A stretch of 64,000 nucleotides of DNA from Chitinophagaceae bacterium (lineage in GTDB: Bacteria; Bacteroidota; Bacteroidia; Chitinophagales; Chitinophagaceae). The stretch spans positions 186,001 to 250,000 of the forward strand of contig JADKKA010000019.1 of NCBI GenBank assembly GCA_016720745.1. The letters run 5' to 3'. The translations under genes and the position numbers were made by a program. Positions within the stretch are counted from its first letter, which is position 1. Every line of letters starts with the position of its first letter. Below, piece by piece: positions 25,838 through 35,222 of this stretch. Below the pieces are notes generated by a model. The model was not told where the DNA came from. It was given only the letters and a program-made list of their open reading frames with translations, and did not search any database.

Positions 25838-28800
25838 ATGAAACTGTTCCGGCTCAAGACACTGCTCCTGGCAACTTGTTTTTCCGCCCTTTATAACAGC
25901 GCCAGTGCACAAAACTTTTCTTTTAACTGTTCGCGAGATACACTCGTTCCGGGATGTCCGGCGAATTTATGTATCAATCTCAAAGCGATCGTACCCGATA
26001 TACACGGACTCACTACCTCTTATAGCCTGAACCCGGGCAGTTTTACCGCCGGATGTTTTCCGGTGTATGTGGCTCCTGATGATCCGAATGGTTTGCCAAC
26101 CAACCTGTTTATTGACGACCGTTATAGCGGCGTGGTGAACCTGAGTTTTAATTTCCCTTTCTACGGAACGATTTACAACAGCCTGGTGGCAAGTACCAAT
26201 GGATATGTGAGTTTTGATGTATCACTGGCCAATGGAGGATCCCATTACCAGAACCGCGGAGATCTGCCCAATGCATTGTATGACCGGGCCCTGATCATGG
26301 GGCCTTACCATGATCTGGATCCTTCATTAAACCCGGGTACTAACAGAATTCAGTACCAGGAATGGGGGGTTGCACCTGCCCGTCGATGGGTACTTAGTTT
26401 TTTTAATGTAGCCCTGTTCAACTGTGCAAGCCTGGTCAGAAATACACATCAGATTATTTTGTATGAATCCACCGGTATCATCGAGGTAAAAATTTATGAT
26501 AAAGAAATCTGTAATGCCTGGCAGGGTGGAAAAGCAATGGTGGGTATTCAGGATTTCACAAGGTTAAATGGAATGACGCCCCCCAACCGGAGAATGTCAG
26601 ATCCTCCATGGGGTTCAGTTGGAATGAACGAAACCTGGCGTTTTGTACCCAATGCGGGCCCATCTCTATTGAAAAGGGTGGAACTGTATGATATGTCGAA
26701 TAACCTGCTGTCAACAGGTACTACGGCACCACTCGTGTCGGGTAGCCTGGAAGCAACCTTTCCCAATATCTGTGCGCCGGCAGGAGCTTCTACCAGTTAT
26801 GTGGTGAGATCAGTCTATGAAAAAATTGACGATCCTGCTGTAGAAGTCTTTGGCCTTGATACCGTAAGGATCAACCGGCTCAACCCCATGACCTCCCTGG
26901 CCAATACGACTCCTGCCAGTTGCGGGGTGTCTGATGGTGTCATCAATGTCACCGGAACAACCGGAGGTACGCCCCCCTATGAATATTCATTGGATGGGAT
27001 TATCTGGCAGAGCAGCCCGACCTTTACCGGTTTAGCAGCGGGCACTTATACCGTATATGTAAGGGATAATGGGAATACCTGTAATATGACTATTCCCAAT
27101 GTGGTGATCGGTGTTTCGGGCATTATCTCTGCTGCAGTAACCAGTACACCCACGGCCTGCTTCAGTGCCACCAATGGAACCATAACAATTACATCAGCCG
27201 GTGGAACCGGTCCATATACTTTTTCACTGGATGGGGGCGCCCCTCAAAATGGAGTGATCCCTTTCACTTTTAATAATGTCAGCGCAGGTGCACATACCGT
27301 GATCGTCAATGATCTTGGTACCGGATGTAATTCCGGACCCAGGGCGGTGAATGTAACTGCCGGTGCCGGAGTGTCGGGTACAGCAGCATCAACGCCAACT
27401 GCCTGTCCCGGTGTAAATAACGGAACAATCACCGTTACTGCATTAACCGGTACACCGCCATTTACCTGGTCATTGGATGGAGGTCCTTTTGTAGCGGGAG
27501 CAAGTCCCTATACATTTACCGGTGTTGGATCTGGTCCTCATAATGTAACGATCCGTGATAATTTCAATTGTAATATTCTTGTTCCTGCGAATGTGGCTTT
27601 CGGAAATGGGGTATCTGGTAATGCCACCACTACGGCTACTTCCTGCCCTGGACAAAATAACGGCAGCATCACAATAACCGCGCTCACCGGTGTGGCACCA
27701 TTTACCTGGTCGCTCGATGGAGGAATACCTGTGCCCGGTGCCAGTCCTTTTACTTTTAACGGTGTTTCTGCTGGTACCCATTTCATTACTATACGGGATG
27801 CCAACAACTGTAATATCCTGGTGCCTGCCACAGTTACAGCAGGAGTGGCGCCAACTGCTACCACATCGTCTACGGCCACGGCCTGCACAGGGGTAAATAC
27901 CGGAACGATAATTATCAATACGGCCAGTGGTACGGCACCATATACTTTTTCTCTGGATGGTGGGGCGCCTGTTAGCGGTGCGTTGCCCTATACATTCACA
28001 AGTGTGTCAGCAGGGGCACATACCATTGTGGTAACAGATGCGAATGGCTGTGCCACCAACCCGATAACGGAAAATGTAGCAGCAGGTGCTACCCCTACAG
28101 CTACTGCCAGCTCAACTGCCACGGCCTGTTCAGGGGTGAATAACGGAACTGTTATCATTAATACAGCCAGTGGTGTTGCACCATATACATTTTCACTGGA
28201 TGGCGGGGCGCCGGTTAGCGGAACATTGCCTTATATATTCACGGGTGTTGCAGCCGGAGCACATACCATTGTGGTAAATGATGCGAATGGTTGTTCCACC
28301 AATCAGATACCTGTAAATGTTGCCACTGGATTTGGTGCATCAGGATTGGGTCTGGTAACTGGTACCAGCTGCCCGAATGTTTCAAACGGAAGCATTGAAG
28401 TTACCATGGTGACAGGCGTTCCTCCTTTTTCCTATTCATTGGATGGCGGGGCACCGGTAACAGGTCCCAGTCCTTATACATTCACCGGCGTTGCAGTCGG
28501 TATACATACCGTTCAAATTACAGATAACCTCGGTTGTCAGACGCAGCTCACGGGACTGGATGTAACGGCTGGTGCGGCCTTTACTGCCAATACCGCTGCA
28601 ACGGCAACTTCCTGCAATACTTCGAACAACGGATCAATTACGGTTACACCAAATGGAGGAACAGCTCCTTTTACTTATTCTCTGGATGGTGCTGCGCCGG
28701 TTACTGGTCCCTCACCTTATACATTTACCGGTCTCACAGCCGGAAGTCATACCATCGTGGTCACGGAATCGGCAGGTTGTATCACCAATAGTATTCCGGT

Positions 28801-30517
28801 TACTGTTCCGGCAGGACCGTCACTCACCACTACAGTTAATGTAAGTAATGTACTTTGTAACGGTGGCAATACCGGTACCATCACGGTTACACAACCGGTG
28901 GTTGGAACGCCACCATTTGAATATTCACTGGATGGCACCAACTGGCAACTCAGTAATGTATTTCCGAACAGAACAGCCGGTAACTATACCGTGTATTACC
29001 GCGAAGCCAATGGTTGCCAGAACCAGCAGCCGGTAACTATTACTGAGCCTGCTCAATTGGCTGCTACAAATGCCAGTATCGCCGCTACCTGCAATGGTGC
29101 AGTGGATGGAACCATTACAGTCTCTGCAACCGGCGGAACGGCACCTTATGAATACTCTATTGATGGAGGTGTCAACTGGCAACCGGGAAATACATTCAAT
29201 GGTGGTGCAGGTCCGTATACCATTACGATACGCGATGCCAACGGCTGTCTTACTACCCGGGGTGCAACCATCACAGAACCGGCCATACTTACCGCTTCAG
29301 CTGTATCCGTAGCGGGCAGTTGTAACGGTGGAAATGATGGTACCATCACAGTAACTGCCATTGGAGGGAATAACGGAGGCTACCAGTACTCTATTGACGG
29401 AGGGGCCAATTGGCAAAGCAGTAATGTATTCAATGTGGCACCGGGTACCTACAACATTAGTGTAAAAGATAACCTGGGTTGTAACGTTGCCATTCCACCG
29501 GTAACAGTATCATTGTCCAGCAATCTCACTTATACCCGAATGGCGGATGCCACTATTTGCGAAGGAAGCTCCATTCAACTGAACCTGGTATCGAATGGCA
29601 CAGTGTACGACTGGAGACAGGGTGCAGGTCTCAGCAACACCAGTATTGCCAATCCGGTAGCCAGTCCGACCATAAGTACAGAATATATTGTAAGGTCTAC
29701 ACTGGATCGTTGTTTTATTGAGGATACCGTATTTATTACGGTGAATCCGGCTCCTGTTCCCGATGCGGGCGCAACCGGCTTTATCTGTTACGGACAAAGT
29801 CATCAATTGCAGGCAAGCGGAGGGGTGCAGTATAAATGGACACCGGCCACTTTCCTGAATAACCCCAATATAGCCAATCCGACTTCATCGGCAACCCAAA
29901 CAACTTTATACACTTTATCAATCCTGGCTGATAATAACGGATGCCCATCACTGGTTACAGATACCGTGAGTGTGGATGTTACTCCGCCTATTAAAATTTA
30001 TACTTATCCGGCCGATACCATTGCCTATCCGGGCGACCAGATCAGGCTGAAAGCAGTATCTGCAGTACCATCTGCCAATATTTACAACTGGACACCTTTT
30101 GTGAATCTGGATAATCCATTTATCAGCGATCCCGTTGTAACCGCCAGAAATGCTGGTGACAGCATTATCTATAAAGTAACTGCGTCCAGCATTGCAGGTT
30201 GTATAGGGGAAGCGTTTGTAAAATTCAGAGTGTACAAAGGCCCTGAACTCTATACCCCAACAGCGTTTACGCCTAATGGAGATGGCCTGAATGATTTGTT
30301 CTATCCATTCCCGGTTGGAATCAAATCCATCAATTACTTCCGGGTATTCAACCGCTGGGGACAGCTGATCTTCTCCTCCAATACACTTTACAAAGGATGG
30401 GATGGTAAATTCCAGGGTAAAGATCAGGCCTCCGGTGTATATGTCTGGATGGCACAGGGTGTTGATAAAAACAACAAGCTGATAACCCGTCAGGGAAGTA
30501 TCACGGTGATCAGATAA
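25838..30517 (+). CDS. SprB-repeat protein with type IX secretion C-terminal domain
   Basis: Giant secreted adhesin-like protein, 1559 residues from the ATG at 25838 (a TTG at 25820 would add six residues). Signal peptide MKLFRLKTLLLATCFSALYN cleaves before QNFSFNC. Residues ~25-345 form a unique head. Then come 11 SprB-type repeats of about 80 residues (CxxxNNGTI…SLDGGAPVSG…YTF.GVSAGAHTI.V.DANGC), about 27,000-29,500. Two PKD-like blocks follow, and the C-terminus (TPTAFTPNGDGLND ... YKGWDGKFQGK) is the CHU_C/gliding type sorting domain, so it is exported by the type IX system and anchored or released at the surface. Confidence 0.95.
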   Translation: MKLFRLKTLLLATCFSALYNSASAQNFSFNCSRDTLVPGCPANLCINLKAIVPDIHGLTTSYSLNPGSFTAGCFPVYVAPDDPNGLPTNLFIDDRYSGVVNLSFNFPFYGTIYNSLVASTNGYVSFDVSLANGGSHYQNRGDLPNALYDRALIMGPYHDLDPSLNPGTNRIQYQEWGVAPARRWVLSFFNVALFNCASLVRNTHQIILYESTGIIEVKIYDKEICNAWQGGKAMVGIQDFTRLNGMTPPNRRMSDPPWGSVGMNETWRFVPNAGPSLLKRVELYDMSNNLLSTGTTAPLVSGSLEATFPNICAPAGASTSYVVRSVYEKIDDPAVEVFGLDTVRINRLNPMTSLANTTPASCGVSDGVINVTGTTGGTPPYEYSLDGIIWQSSPTFTGLAAGTYTVYVRDNGNTCNMTIPNVVIGVSGIISAAVTSTPTACFSATNGTITITSAGGTGPYTFSLDGGAPQNGVIPFTFNNVSAGAHTVIVNDLGTGCNSGPRAVNVTAGAGVSGTAASTPTACPGVNNGTITVTALTGTPPFTWSLDGGPFVAGASPYTFTGVGSGPHNVTIRDNFNCNILVPANVAFGNGVSGNATTTATSCPGQNNGSITITALTGVAPFTWSLDGGIPVPGASPFTFNGVSAGTHFITIRDANNCNILVPATVTAGVAPTATTSSTATACTGVNTGTIIINTASGTAPYTFSLDGGAPVSGALPYTFTSVSAGAHTIVVTDANGCATNPITENVAAGATPTATASSTATACSGVNNGTVIINTASGVAPYTFSLDGGAPVSGTLPYIFTGVAAGAHTIVVNDANGCSTNQIPVNVATGFGASGLGLVTGTSCPNVSNGSIEVTMVTGVPPFSYSLDGGAPVTGPSPYTFTGVAVGIHTVQITDNLGCQTQLTGLDVTAGAAFTANTAATATSCNTSNNGSITVTPNGGTAPFTYSLDGAAPVTGPSPYTFTGLTAGSHTIVVTESAGCITNSIPVTVPAGPSLTTTVNVSNVLCNGGNTGTITVTQPVVGTPPFEYSLDGTNWQLSNVFPNRTAGNYTVYYREANGCQNQQPVTITEPAQLAATNASIAATCNGAVDGTITVSATGGTAPYEYSIDGGVNWQPGNTFNGGAGPYTITIRDANGCLTTRGATITEPAILTASAVSVAGSCNGGNDGTITVTAIGGNNGGYQYSIDGGANWQSSNVFNVAPGTYNISVKDNLGCNVAIPPVTVSLSSNLTYTRMADATICEGSSIQLNLVSNGTVYDWRQGAGLSNTSIANPVASPTISTEYIVRSTLDRCFIEDTVFITVNPAPVPDAGATGFICYGQSHQLQASGGVQYKWTPATFLNNPNIANPTSSATQTTLYTLSILADNNGCPSLVTDTVSVDVTPPIKIYTYPADTIAYPGDQIRLKAVSAVPSANIYNWTPFVNLDNPFISDPVVTARNAGDSIIYKVTASSIAGCIGEAFVKFRVYKGPELYTPTAFTPNGDGLNDLFYPFPVGIKSINYFRVFNRWGQLIFSSNTLYKGWDGKFQGKDQASGVYVWMAQGVDKNNKLITRQGSITVIR

Positions 30518-30542
30518 AGATCCATCTTCAAATATTATTTTT

Positions 30543-30581
30543 AAAAAAGCGTCCCTCCGATACCCGGAGGGACGCCTTTTT
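30543..30581. terminator. Terminator after the SprB-repeat gene
   Basis: Stem GCGTCCCTCCG (30549-30559) with CGGAGGGACGC (30565-30575), A-run before and T-run after, so it can work in both directions. Confidence 0.88.
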
Positions 30582-31041
30582 AGCAGCGGTATAATCGGAT
30601 TGCGCCAATTCAAGGTTATTCAGGGCCGGTCGGGTCTGCCCCTTTGCGCCTAAAATGAACCCATTTTCTGATCCGTGTATAAGTTTCCCCGATCCCTGAA
30701 TAAATATTGAATTCCCGCAGCCCAATTTAATAGCAGGGCTGTCTATGAAGCCCTATTTTTGCGTGCCCGCCGTAGCCTTGGCGAAGGCGGGGCGTGCTTA
30801 TAAGTAGTAGCGAAAGCGGGTTAATTAGCAGTAGCCTTGGCGAAGGCGGGCGTGCTTATAAGAAGTAGCGAAAGTGGGCTTGTTAGGCGCAGCCAAAGCG
30901 AAGACTGGCGTACCTATCAGAAGTTGCGAAGAAGGCTGAAACAACCGAAACCGGAATTGTTATTTCAGACCAACTTCAAACAAATATTGAACAGATTTTT
31001 TTAAACTAAATAAAGTACCCTCTCAATCAAATTTGAATAAA
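30582..31041. repeat. Gene-free spacer with three 59-base tandem units
   Basis: Units start at about 30771, 30830 and 30888 (spacing 59 and 58) with the theme GTAGCCTTGGCGAAGGCGGG followed by CGTGCTTATAAGTAGTAGCG; the third unit is the most decayed. Each has GCCTT-GGCG-AAGGC, a small hairpin. No gene is seen in this 460-base region before purA. Confidence 0.7.
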
Positions 31042-32307
31042 ATGGTAGATGTTATTTTGGGCCTCCAGTGGGGAGATGAAGGAAAAGGTAAGATCGTAGA
31101 TTATTTTGCAAAAGATTACGACCTGGTGGCCAGGTTCCAGGGTGGTCCCAATGCCGGACATACCCTCTATGTGGAAGATAAAAAAGTGGTGCTGCACCAG
31201 ATCCCTTCGGGTGTTTTTCACAAAGGAGTGATCAACCTCATCGGGAATGGAGTAGTACTGGATCCGGTTACCCTGAAAAGAGAATGTGATACCGTGGCAT
31301 CCTTCGGAATAGATCTGAAAAAAAATCTCTTTATTGCTGAACGCACCCATCTGATCCTTCCGACACACCGCGCGCTCGACAAAGCAGCCGAAATATCAAA
31401 GGGTAATCAAAAGATCGGATCAACCCTGAAAGGGATCGGCCCCACTTATATGGATAAAACCGGCCGGAACGGTTTAAGGGTGGGAGACCTGCTGGATAAG
31501 AACTTTACAACAGCCTATATCAAATTGCGGATGAAACACCAGCGACTGCTGGACAATTATAATTTCCAGGAAGATATCACCGCCTGGGAAGAAGAGTTTT
31601 TTGAAGCCGTTGAATTCCTGAAAGAACTCAATATCGTGAACGGGGAATACTTTATCAACGAACAGATCCGTGCCGGTAAAAGAATTCTGGCCGAAGGGGC
31701 ACAGGGCAGTATGCTGGATATTGATTTCGGCACCTTTCCTTATGTTACCTCATCCAATACCATTTCGGCAGGTGTTTGCAGTGGTTTGGGCATTGCCCCC
31801 CGCCATATCGGAGATGTAATCGGCGTTACAAAAGCCTACTGTACCCGGGTAGGGGGTGGCCCCTTTCCCACAGAGCTGGATAATGCCATGGGAGAAGAAC
31901 TCCGGAAAATAGGTAGTGAATTCGGCGCCACCACCGGACGGCCCCGCCGTTGCGGCTGGATTGACCTGGTAGCCCTGAATTTTGCCTGTATGATCAATGG
32001 CGTTACCAAAATTGTGATGACCAAGGCCGATGTACTGGACGCTTTTGAGGAACTGGAGGTCTGTACTGCTTACCGCATTGATGGCAAGGAAAGCCGGGAA
32101 GTACCCTTTCAGATGGACCGGAAAATTCCAGTTCCCGTATACCAGGGCTTTAAAGGCTGGCATACCGATACAAGCAAGACCAGATCTTATGAAAGCCTGC
32201 CCGAGACCACACGTACGTATGTAGATTTTATTAATGGATACCTGGGAGTAAAAGTGCATTATATTTCCAATGGCCCCGGAAGGGATCAGATTGTGCTGGT
32301 GCCATGA
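31042..32307 (+). CDS. purA: Adenylosuccinate synthetase
   Basis: Converts IMP and aspartate to adenylosuccinate using GTP, the first committed AMP step. The sequence starts MVDVILGLQWGDEGKGKIVD, the family's phosphate-binding N-terminus with GDEGKGK. Other family blocks are GNGVVLDPVTL, STLKGIGPTY, LDIDFGTFPYVTSSNT and PTELDNAMGEELRKIG SEFG. The ATG at 31042 is preferred over a TTG at 31033 that would add three residues. 421 residues, normal. A GC-rich hairpin follows the stop. Confidence 0.97.
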   Translation: MVDVILGLQWGDEGKGKIVDYFAKDYDLVARFQGGPNAGHTLYVEDKKVVLHQIPSGVFHKGVINLIGNGVVLDPVTLKRECDTVASFGIDLKKNLFIAERTHLILPTHRALDKAAEISKGNQKIGSTLKGIGPTYMDKTGRNGLRVGDLLDKNFTTAYIKLRMKHQRLLDNYNFQEDITAWEEEFFEAVEFLKELNIVNGEYFINEQIRAGKRILAEGAQGSMLDIDFGTFPYVTSSNTISAGVCSGLGIAPRHIGDVIGVTKAYCTRVGGGPFPTELDNAMGEELRKIGSEFGATTGRPRRCGWIDLVALNFACMINGVTKIVMTKADVLDAFEELEVCTAYRIDGKESREVPFQMDRKIPVPVYQGFKGWHTDTSKTRSYESLPETTRTYVDFINGYLGVKVHYISNGPGRDQIVLVP

Positions 32308-32363
32308 CCGGAAAGAACCGGAGAATACCCGGTATTTGATGTGCTATAAAATTTTCTTTTTAA

Positions 32364-32396
32364 AAATTTGGCGAATTAAAAACTTCGCCGAAATTT
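32364..32396. terminator. Hairpin between purA and the acidic protein gene
   Basis: AAATTTGGCGAA (32364-32375) pairs with TTCGCC-G-AAATTT (32384-32396) with one bulged G. No T-run follows, so terminator function is only probable; the same GGCGAA/TTCGCC core recurs in the hairpin after rny. Confidence 0.45.
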
Positions 32397-32419
32397 TACA
32401 CCCGTAATCCTGTTATACT

Positions 32420-32851
32420 ATGGCAATAAATCCAGCAAAAGAAAAAAAGATAGCTGATAAAGCGGCTGCAGGTTCTGAAAAAATTTCAGCAGCTAAAGCA
32501 TCTCCCAAACCTAAGAAAAAGGAAGAAGAGGAAGATGATGATGATGATTTTGATGAAGCAGATGAAGACGCAAAGCCCGCCAAAAAAGGGGGGAAAGCTG
32601 CTTCCAAAAAGGAAGATGATGAAGAAGAGGATGAAGTAGATGATGCACCAGATGACTGGGAAAAACCAGAAGAGGAAGAAGAATGGGATCCCGATTTTGA
32701 TGAATTTGATATCCCTTCATCCAAAGGCAAGAAGACTACGGTTGGTGGTAAGAAACCTGCAGATGAAGAGGAAGATTTCAAAATGGATGATGAATTCAAA
32801 GATCTCTTCAACGATAAGGATTTTGACGACGACGAAGAAGACGATTATTAA
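32420..32851 (+). CDS. Highly acidic low-complexity protein, unknown
   Basis: 143 residues. N-terminal 30 are Lys/Ala-rich (INPAKEKKIADKAAAGSEKI), then come long Glu/Asp runs alternating with Lys clusters (EEEEDDDDDFDEADEDAKPA; EDFKMDDEFKDLFND). Predicted to be disordered with strong net negative charge. I do not recognise the family; such proteins may bind basic proteins, nucleic acids or Ca2+, but this is not inferable. The opposite strand reads as a Ser-rich frame, which is a mirror of the acidic codons and was ignored. pabB starts 26 bases after it. Confidence 0.8.
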   Translation: MAINPAKEKKIADKAAAGSEKISAAKASPKPKKKEEEEDDDDDFDEADEDAKPAKKGGKAASKKEDDEEEDEVDDAPDDWEKPEEEEEWDPDFDEFDIPSSKGKKTTVGGKKPADEEEDFKMDDEFKDLFNDKDFDDDEEDDY

Positions 32852-32877
32852 TTGTCATTATACACCTGTTCAAAATT

Positions 32878-34164
32878 TTGGATCAGACAGCTGAAACTAA
32901 CTGCCAGTTTTCAATTAACCGATTTGAACAGGTAAAGGAAAAAGTGCTGAACTGGGCTAACCGGTTCAGCACTTTTTGTTTCCTCGATAATCACCAGTAC
33001 CAGCTCGCTCCCCATACAGAAGAATGTCTGTTGGCGGCCGGAGTGAAAAGGGAATATAAAGCCATGGCTGGTGGGGCCCTCGAAGGTCTCCAGGAAATGA
33101 TCAACGCCTCCCCCTCCTGGTTATTTGGTCACCTTGGTTATGATCTCCAACTGGAAACGGCCGGCATCTCCTCTTCCTGTCCGGACCGGATCGGTTTTCC
33201 CGATTGCTTTTTTTTTGAACCGGTTTACCTGATCAGACTTACCGACAATCAGATATCCATCTCAGGGCCTGATCCCGTTGCTATCTGGCAGGAGATACAG
33301 GATGAACCGGAATTGCCAGCTCAACAGGAGAAAAGAACAGCCATCAAAGGCCGTTATACAAAAGAGACCTATATCTCTGTACTGGAGCAACTAAAAAAAC
33401 ATATCCTGAGGGGTGACTGTTACGAAATCAATTTTTGCCAGGAATTTTATTCCGAAGACAGTTTGCTGAACCCATTAAGCGTGTACCGCGATCTCAGCCG
33501 GGTTTCACCTAATCCATTTTCAGCGCTTTACCGGCAGGATGATCACTGGTTGGTCTGTGCCAGCCCCGAACGATTTCTTCGAAAGGAGGGCAGAAGGATA
33601 CTGTCTCAGCCCATCAAGGGAACAGCCAGAAGAAACAGCAGTAACGCGGATCAGGACCTGGCCGGAAAAGAAGCTTTGCAACGGAGCGAAAAAGACCGAT
33701 CTGAAAATGTGATGGTGGTGGACCTGGTGCGTAATGATCTCTCCAGGGTTTGCGAAGAAGGATCCGTTAAAGTAGATGAACTCTTTGGGGTTTATTCCTT
33801 TCCACAGGTACACCAGATGATTTCAACGGTAAGCGGGCAGGTCAGAGAAGATTTGACCTTTGCTGATCTCATCCGTGCTACTTTTCCAATGGGTTCCATG
33901 ACAGGCGCTCCCAAAAAAAGAGTGATGGAACTGATCAGGGAATATGAAAACAGCCGGCGGGGTATTTTCTCCGGGGCACTGGGCTATATCAGTCCTGCCG
34001 GTGATTTTGATTTTAATGTGGTTATCCGGAGCATCATGTACAATGCCGGTAGCGGGTACCTGTCTTTTCAGGCGGGATCGGGAATTACCTGGTACAGTGA
34101 TCCGGAAAAAGAATGGGAAGAATGTTTGCTGAAGGCTTCAGCGATCGAAGCGGTGTTGCGCTGA
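32878..34164 (+). CDS. pabB: Aminodeoxychorismate synthase component I
   Basis: Chorismate-using enzyme of folate synthesis (makes 4-amino-4-deoxychorismate with a glutaminase partner). The anthranilate-synthase-type fold is marked by LFGHLGYDL near the N-terminus, ILRGDCYEINFCQEF, SPERFLRKEG, QPIKGTARRN, ENVMVVDLVRNDLSRVC, GSMTGAPKKRVMELI and YISPAGDFDFNVVIR. Distinguishing PabB from TrpE or a menaquinone enzyme is by overall likeness; the lone copy and length (428) suggest PabB. The only plausible start is TTG at 32878; no ATG upstream fits. It ends 2 bases from the convergent transglycosylase stop. Confidence 0.85.
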   Translation: MDQTAETNCQFSINRFEQVKEKVLNWANRFSTFCFLDNHQYQLAPHTEECLLAAGVKREYKAMAGGALEGLQEMINASPSWLFGHLGYDLQLETAGISSSCPDRIGFPDCFFFEPVYLIRLTDNQISISGPDPVAIWQEIQDEPELPAQQEKRTAIKGRYTKETYISVLEQLKKHILRGDCYEINFCQEFYSEDSLLNPLSVYRDLSRVSPNPFSALYRQDDHWLVCASPERFLRKEGRRILSQPIKGTARRNSSNADQDLAGKEALQRSEKDRSENVMVVDLVRNDLSRVCEEGSVKVDELFGVYSFPQVHQMISTVSGQVREDLTFADLIRATFPMGSMTGAPKKRVMELIREYENSRRGIFSGALGYISPAGDFDFNVVIRSIMYNAGSGYLSFQAGSGITWYSDPEKEWEECLLKASAIEAVLR

Positions 34165-34166
34165 GA

Positions 34167-35210
34167 TTATTTACCATTGCCCTGTTTCATCAGCAATTGC
34201 ATGCTTTCTTCAAGGATATCATAACGTTTAGCAATAAAATGATTCATCTTTTGCATGGGGAGGCGCAGGTTGTAAGTGCCTTTGATGGCGATCTCATTGT
34301 CAAAATTGGGATTGTACCGGTTGAAATCCTCTTTGTCCATATCCAGGAACTTCATGATCACTGCTGCACTGAATCTTCCGGTAATATTGTAAGCACTTGT
34401 CTTTTTTAATTCTTCTTCATTCAGCTTCACGGTATTGTTCAGCAGGTCCTTCGTTTCATCTTTTGTAAGCGTAGTAACACCGCCATCTCCTTCAAAAATA
34501 TAATGCGTGGCAATGAATTTTTTTACATGGTTCATGGATTCATTGGGCAGGAAATACTGCAGGGTCCAGAAGTCCTTGCTGCCCCCGCTCTTGCGGATGG
34601 CTCTTTGCACATTACCCGGCCCGCCATTATAAGCCGCCACCACCAGCAGCCAGTCCTTGAATTCACTGTATAATTCGGTGAGCATCTTTGCCGCAGCATG
34701 GGTGCTTTTAAAATAATCCATTCTTTCGTCCCTGGATCCACTCACCACCAAGCCGTAATGACGGGCTGTAGCAGGCATGAACTGCCAGGGTCCAACAGCA
34801 CCGGCACTTGAAATAATTGTTGAATGAAGATGGGACTCGATTACCGCGAGGTATTTCATTTCTTTGGGAATGCCATGCTGTTCCAGTACCTGATCCATCA
34901 GGTTCAGGTGCGGCTCGTATTTGTTCTTCATGACCAGGTAACCCTTTCGGTGTTTGGCGATATAGCTTTCTACAAAAGAAATAGCCATTGGATTCAACTT
35001 GGCGCCGGCAACATTATTGTTGTCAATGGCGACGGAGAGCATTTTCTGAAGGCTTTCTTTGGGATCCATGCCGGCAGTACCAGGCGCGCTACTGTCCTTT
35101 TTGATCAGGGTATCTTTCGAAATGGCAGGCACAGGCCAGTGATTACCGGCCATGGCAGTCCGGGTCTGCAGCAGACCCGTCAGGGATAATATTCCAATAA
35201 TGATTCGCAA
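34167..35210 (-). CDS. Secreted lytic transglycosylase (MltD-like, no LysM)
   Basis: Peptidoglycan-cleaving enzyme with an SLT domain: ESHLHSTIISSAGAVGPWQF MPATARHYGL contains the catalytic Glu (the E of VIESH) and the GxxGPWQFMP core, followed by AYNGGPGNVQRAI. The N-terminus has a signal-like stretch (IIIGILSLTGLLQT) and a short linker. MltD proteins usually add LysM repeats; none are visible here, the C-terminus ending with a charged helix. It follows gatA on the same strand with a 12-base gap and probably shares its transcript. Confidence 0.88.
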   Translation of the reverse strand: MRIIIGILSLTGLLQTRTAMAGNHWPVPAISKDTLIKKDSSAPGTAGMDPKESLQKMLSVAIDNNNVAGAKLNPMAISFVESYIAKHRKGYLVMKNKYEPHLNLMDQVLEQHGIPKEMKYLAVIESHLHSTIISSAGAVGPWQFMPATARHYGLVVSGSRDERMDYFKSTHAAAKMLTELYSEFKDWLLVVAAYNGGPGNVQRAIRKSGGSKDFWTLQYFLPNESMNHVKKFIATHYIFEGDGGVTTLTKDETKDLLNNTVKLNEEELKKTSAYNITGRFSAAVIMKFLDMDKEDFNRYNPNFDNEIAIKGTYNLRLPMQKMNHFIAKRYDILEESMQLLMKQGNGK

Positions 35211-35222
35211 GATGCCGGGCGC

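Noticed and set aside
32413..32811. Ser-rich 132-residue frame on the minus strand.
   Set aside because: Exact mirror of the Glu/Asp-rich codons of the acidic protein; no start signal.
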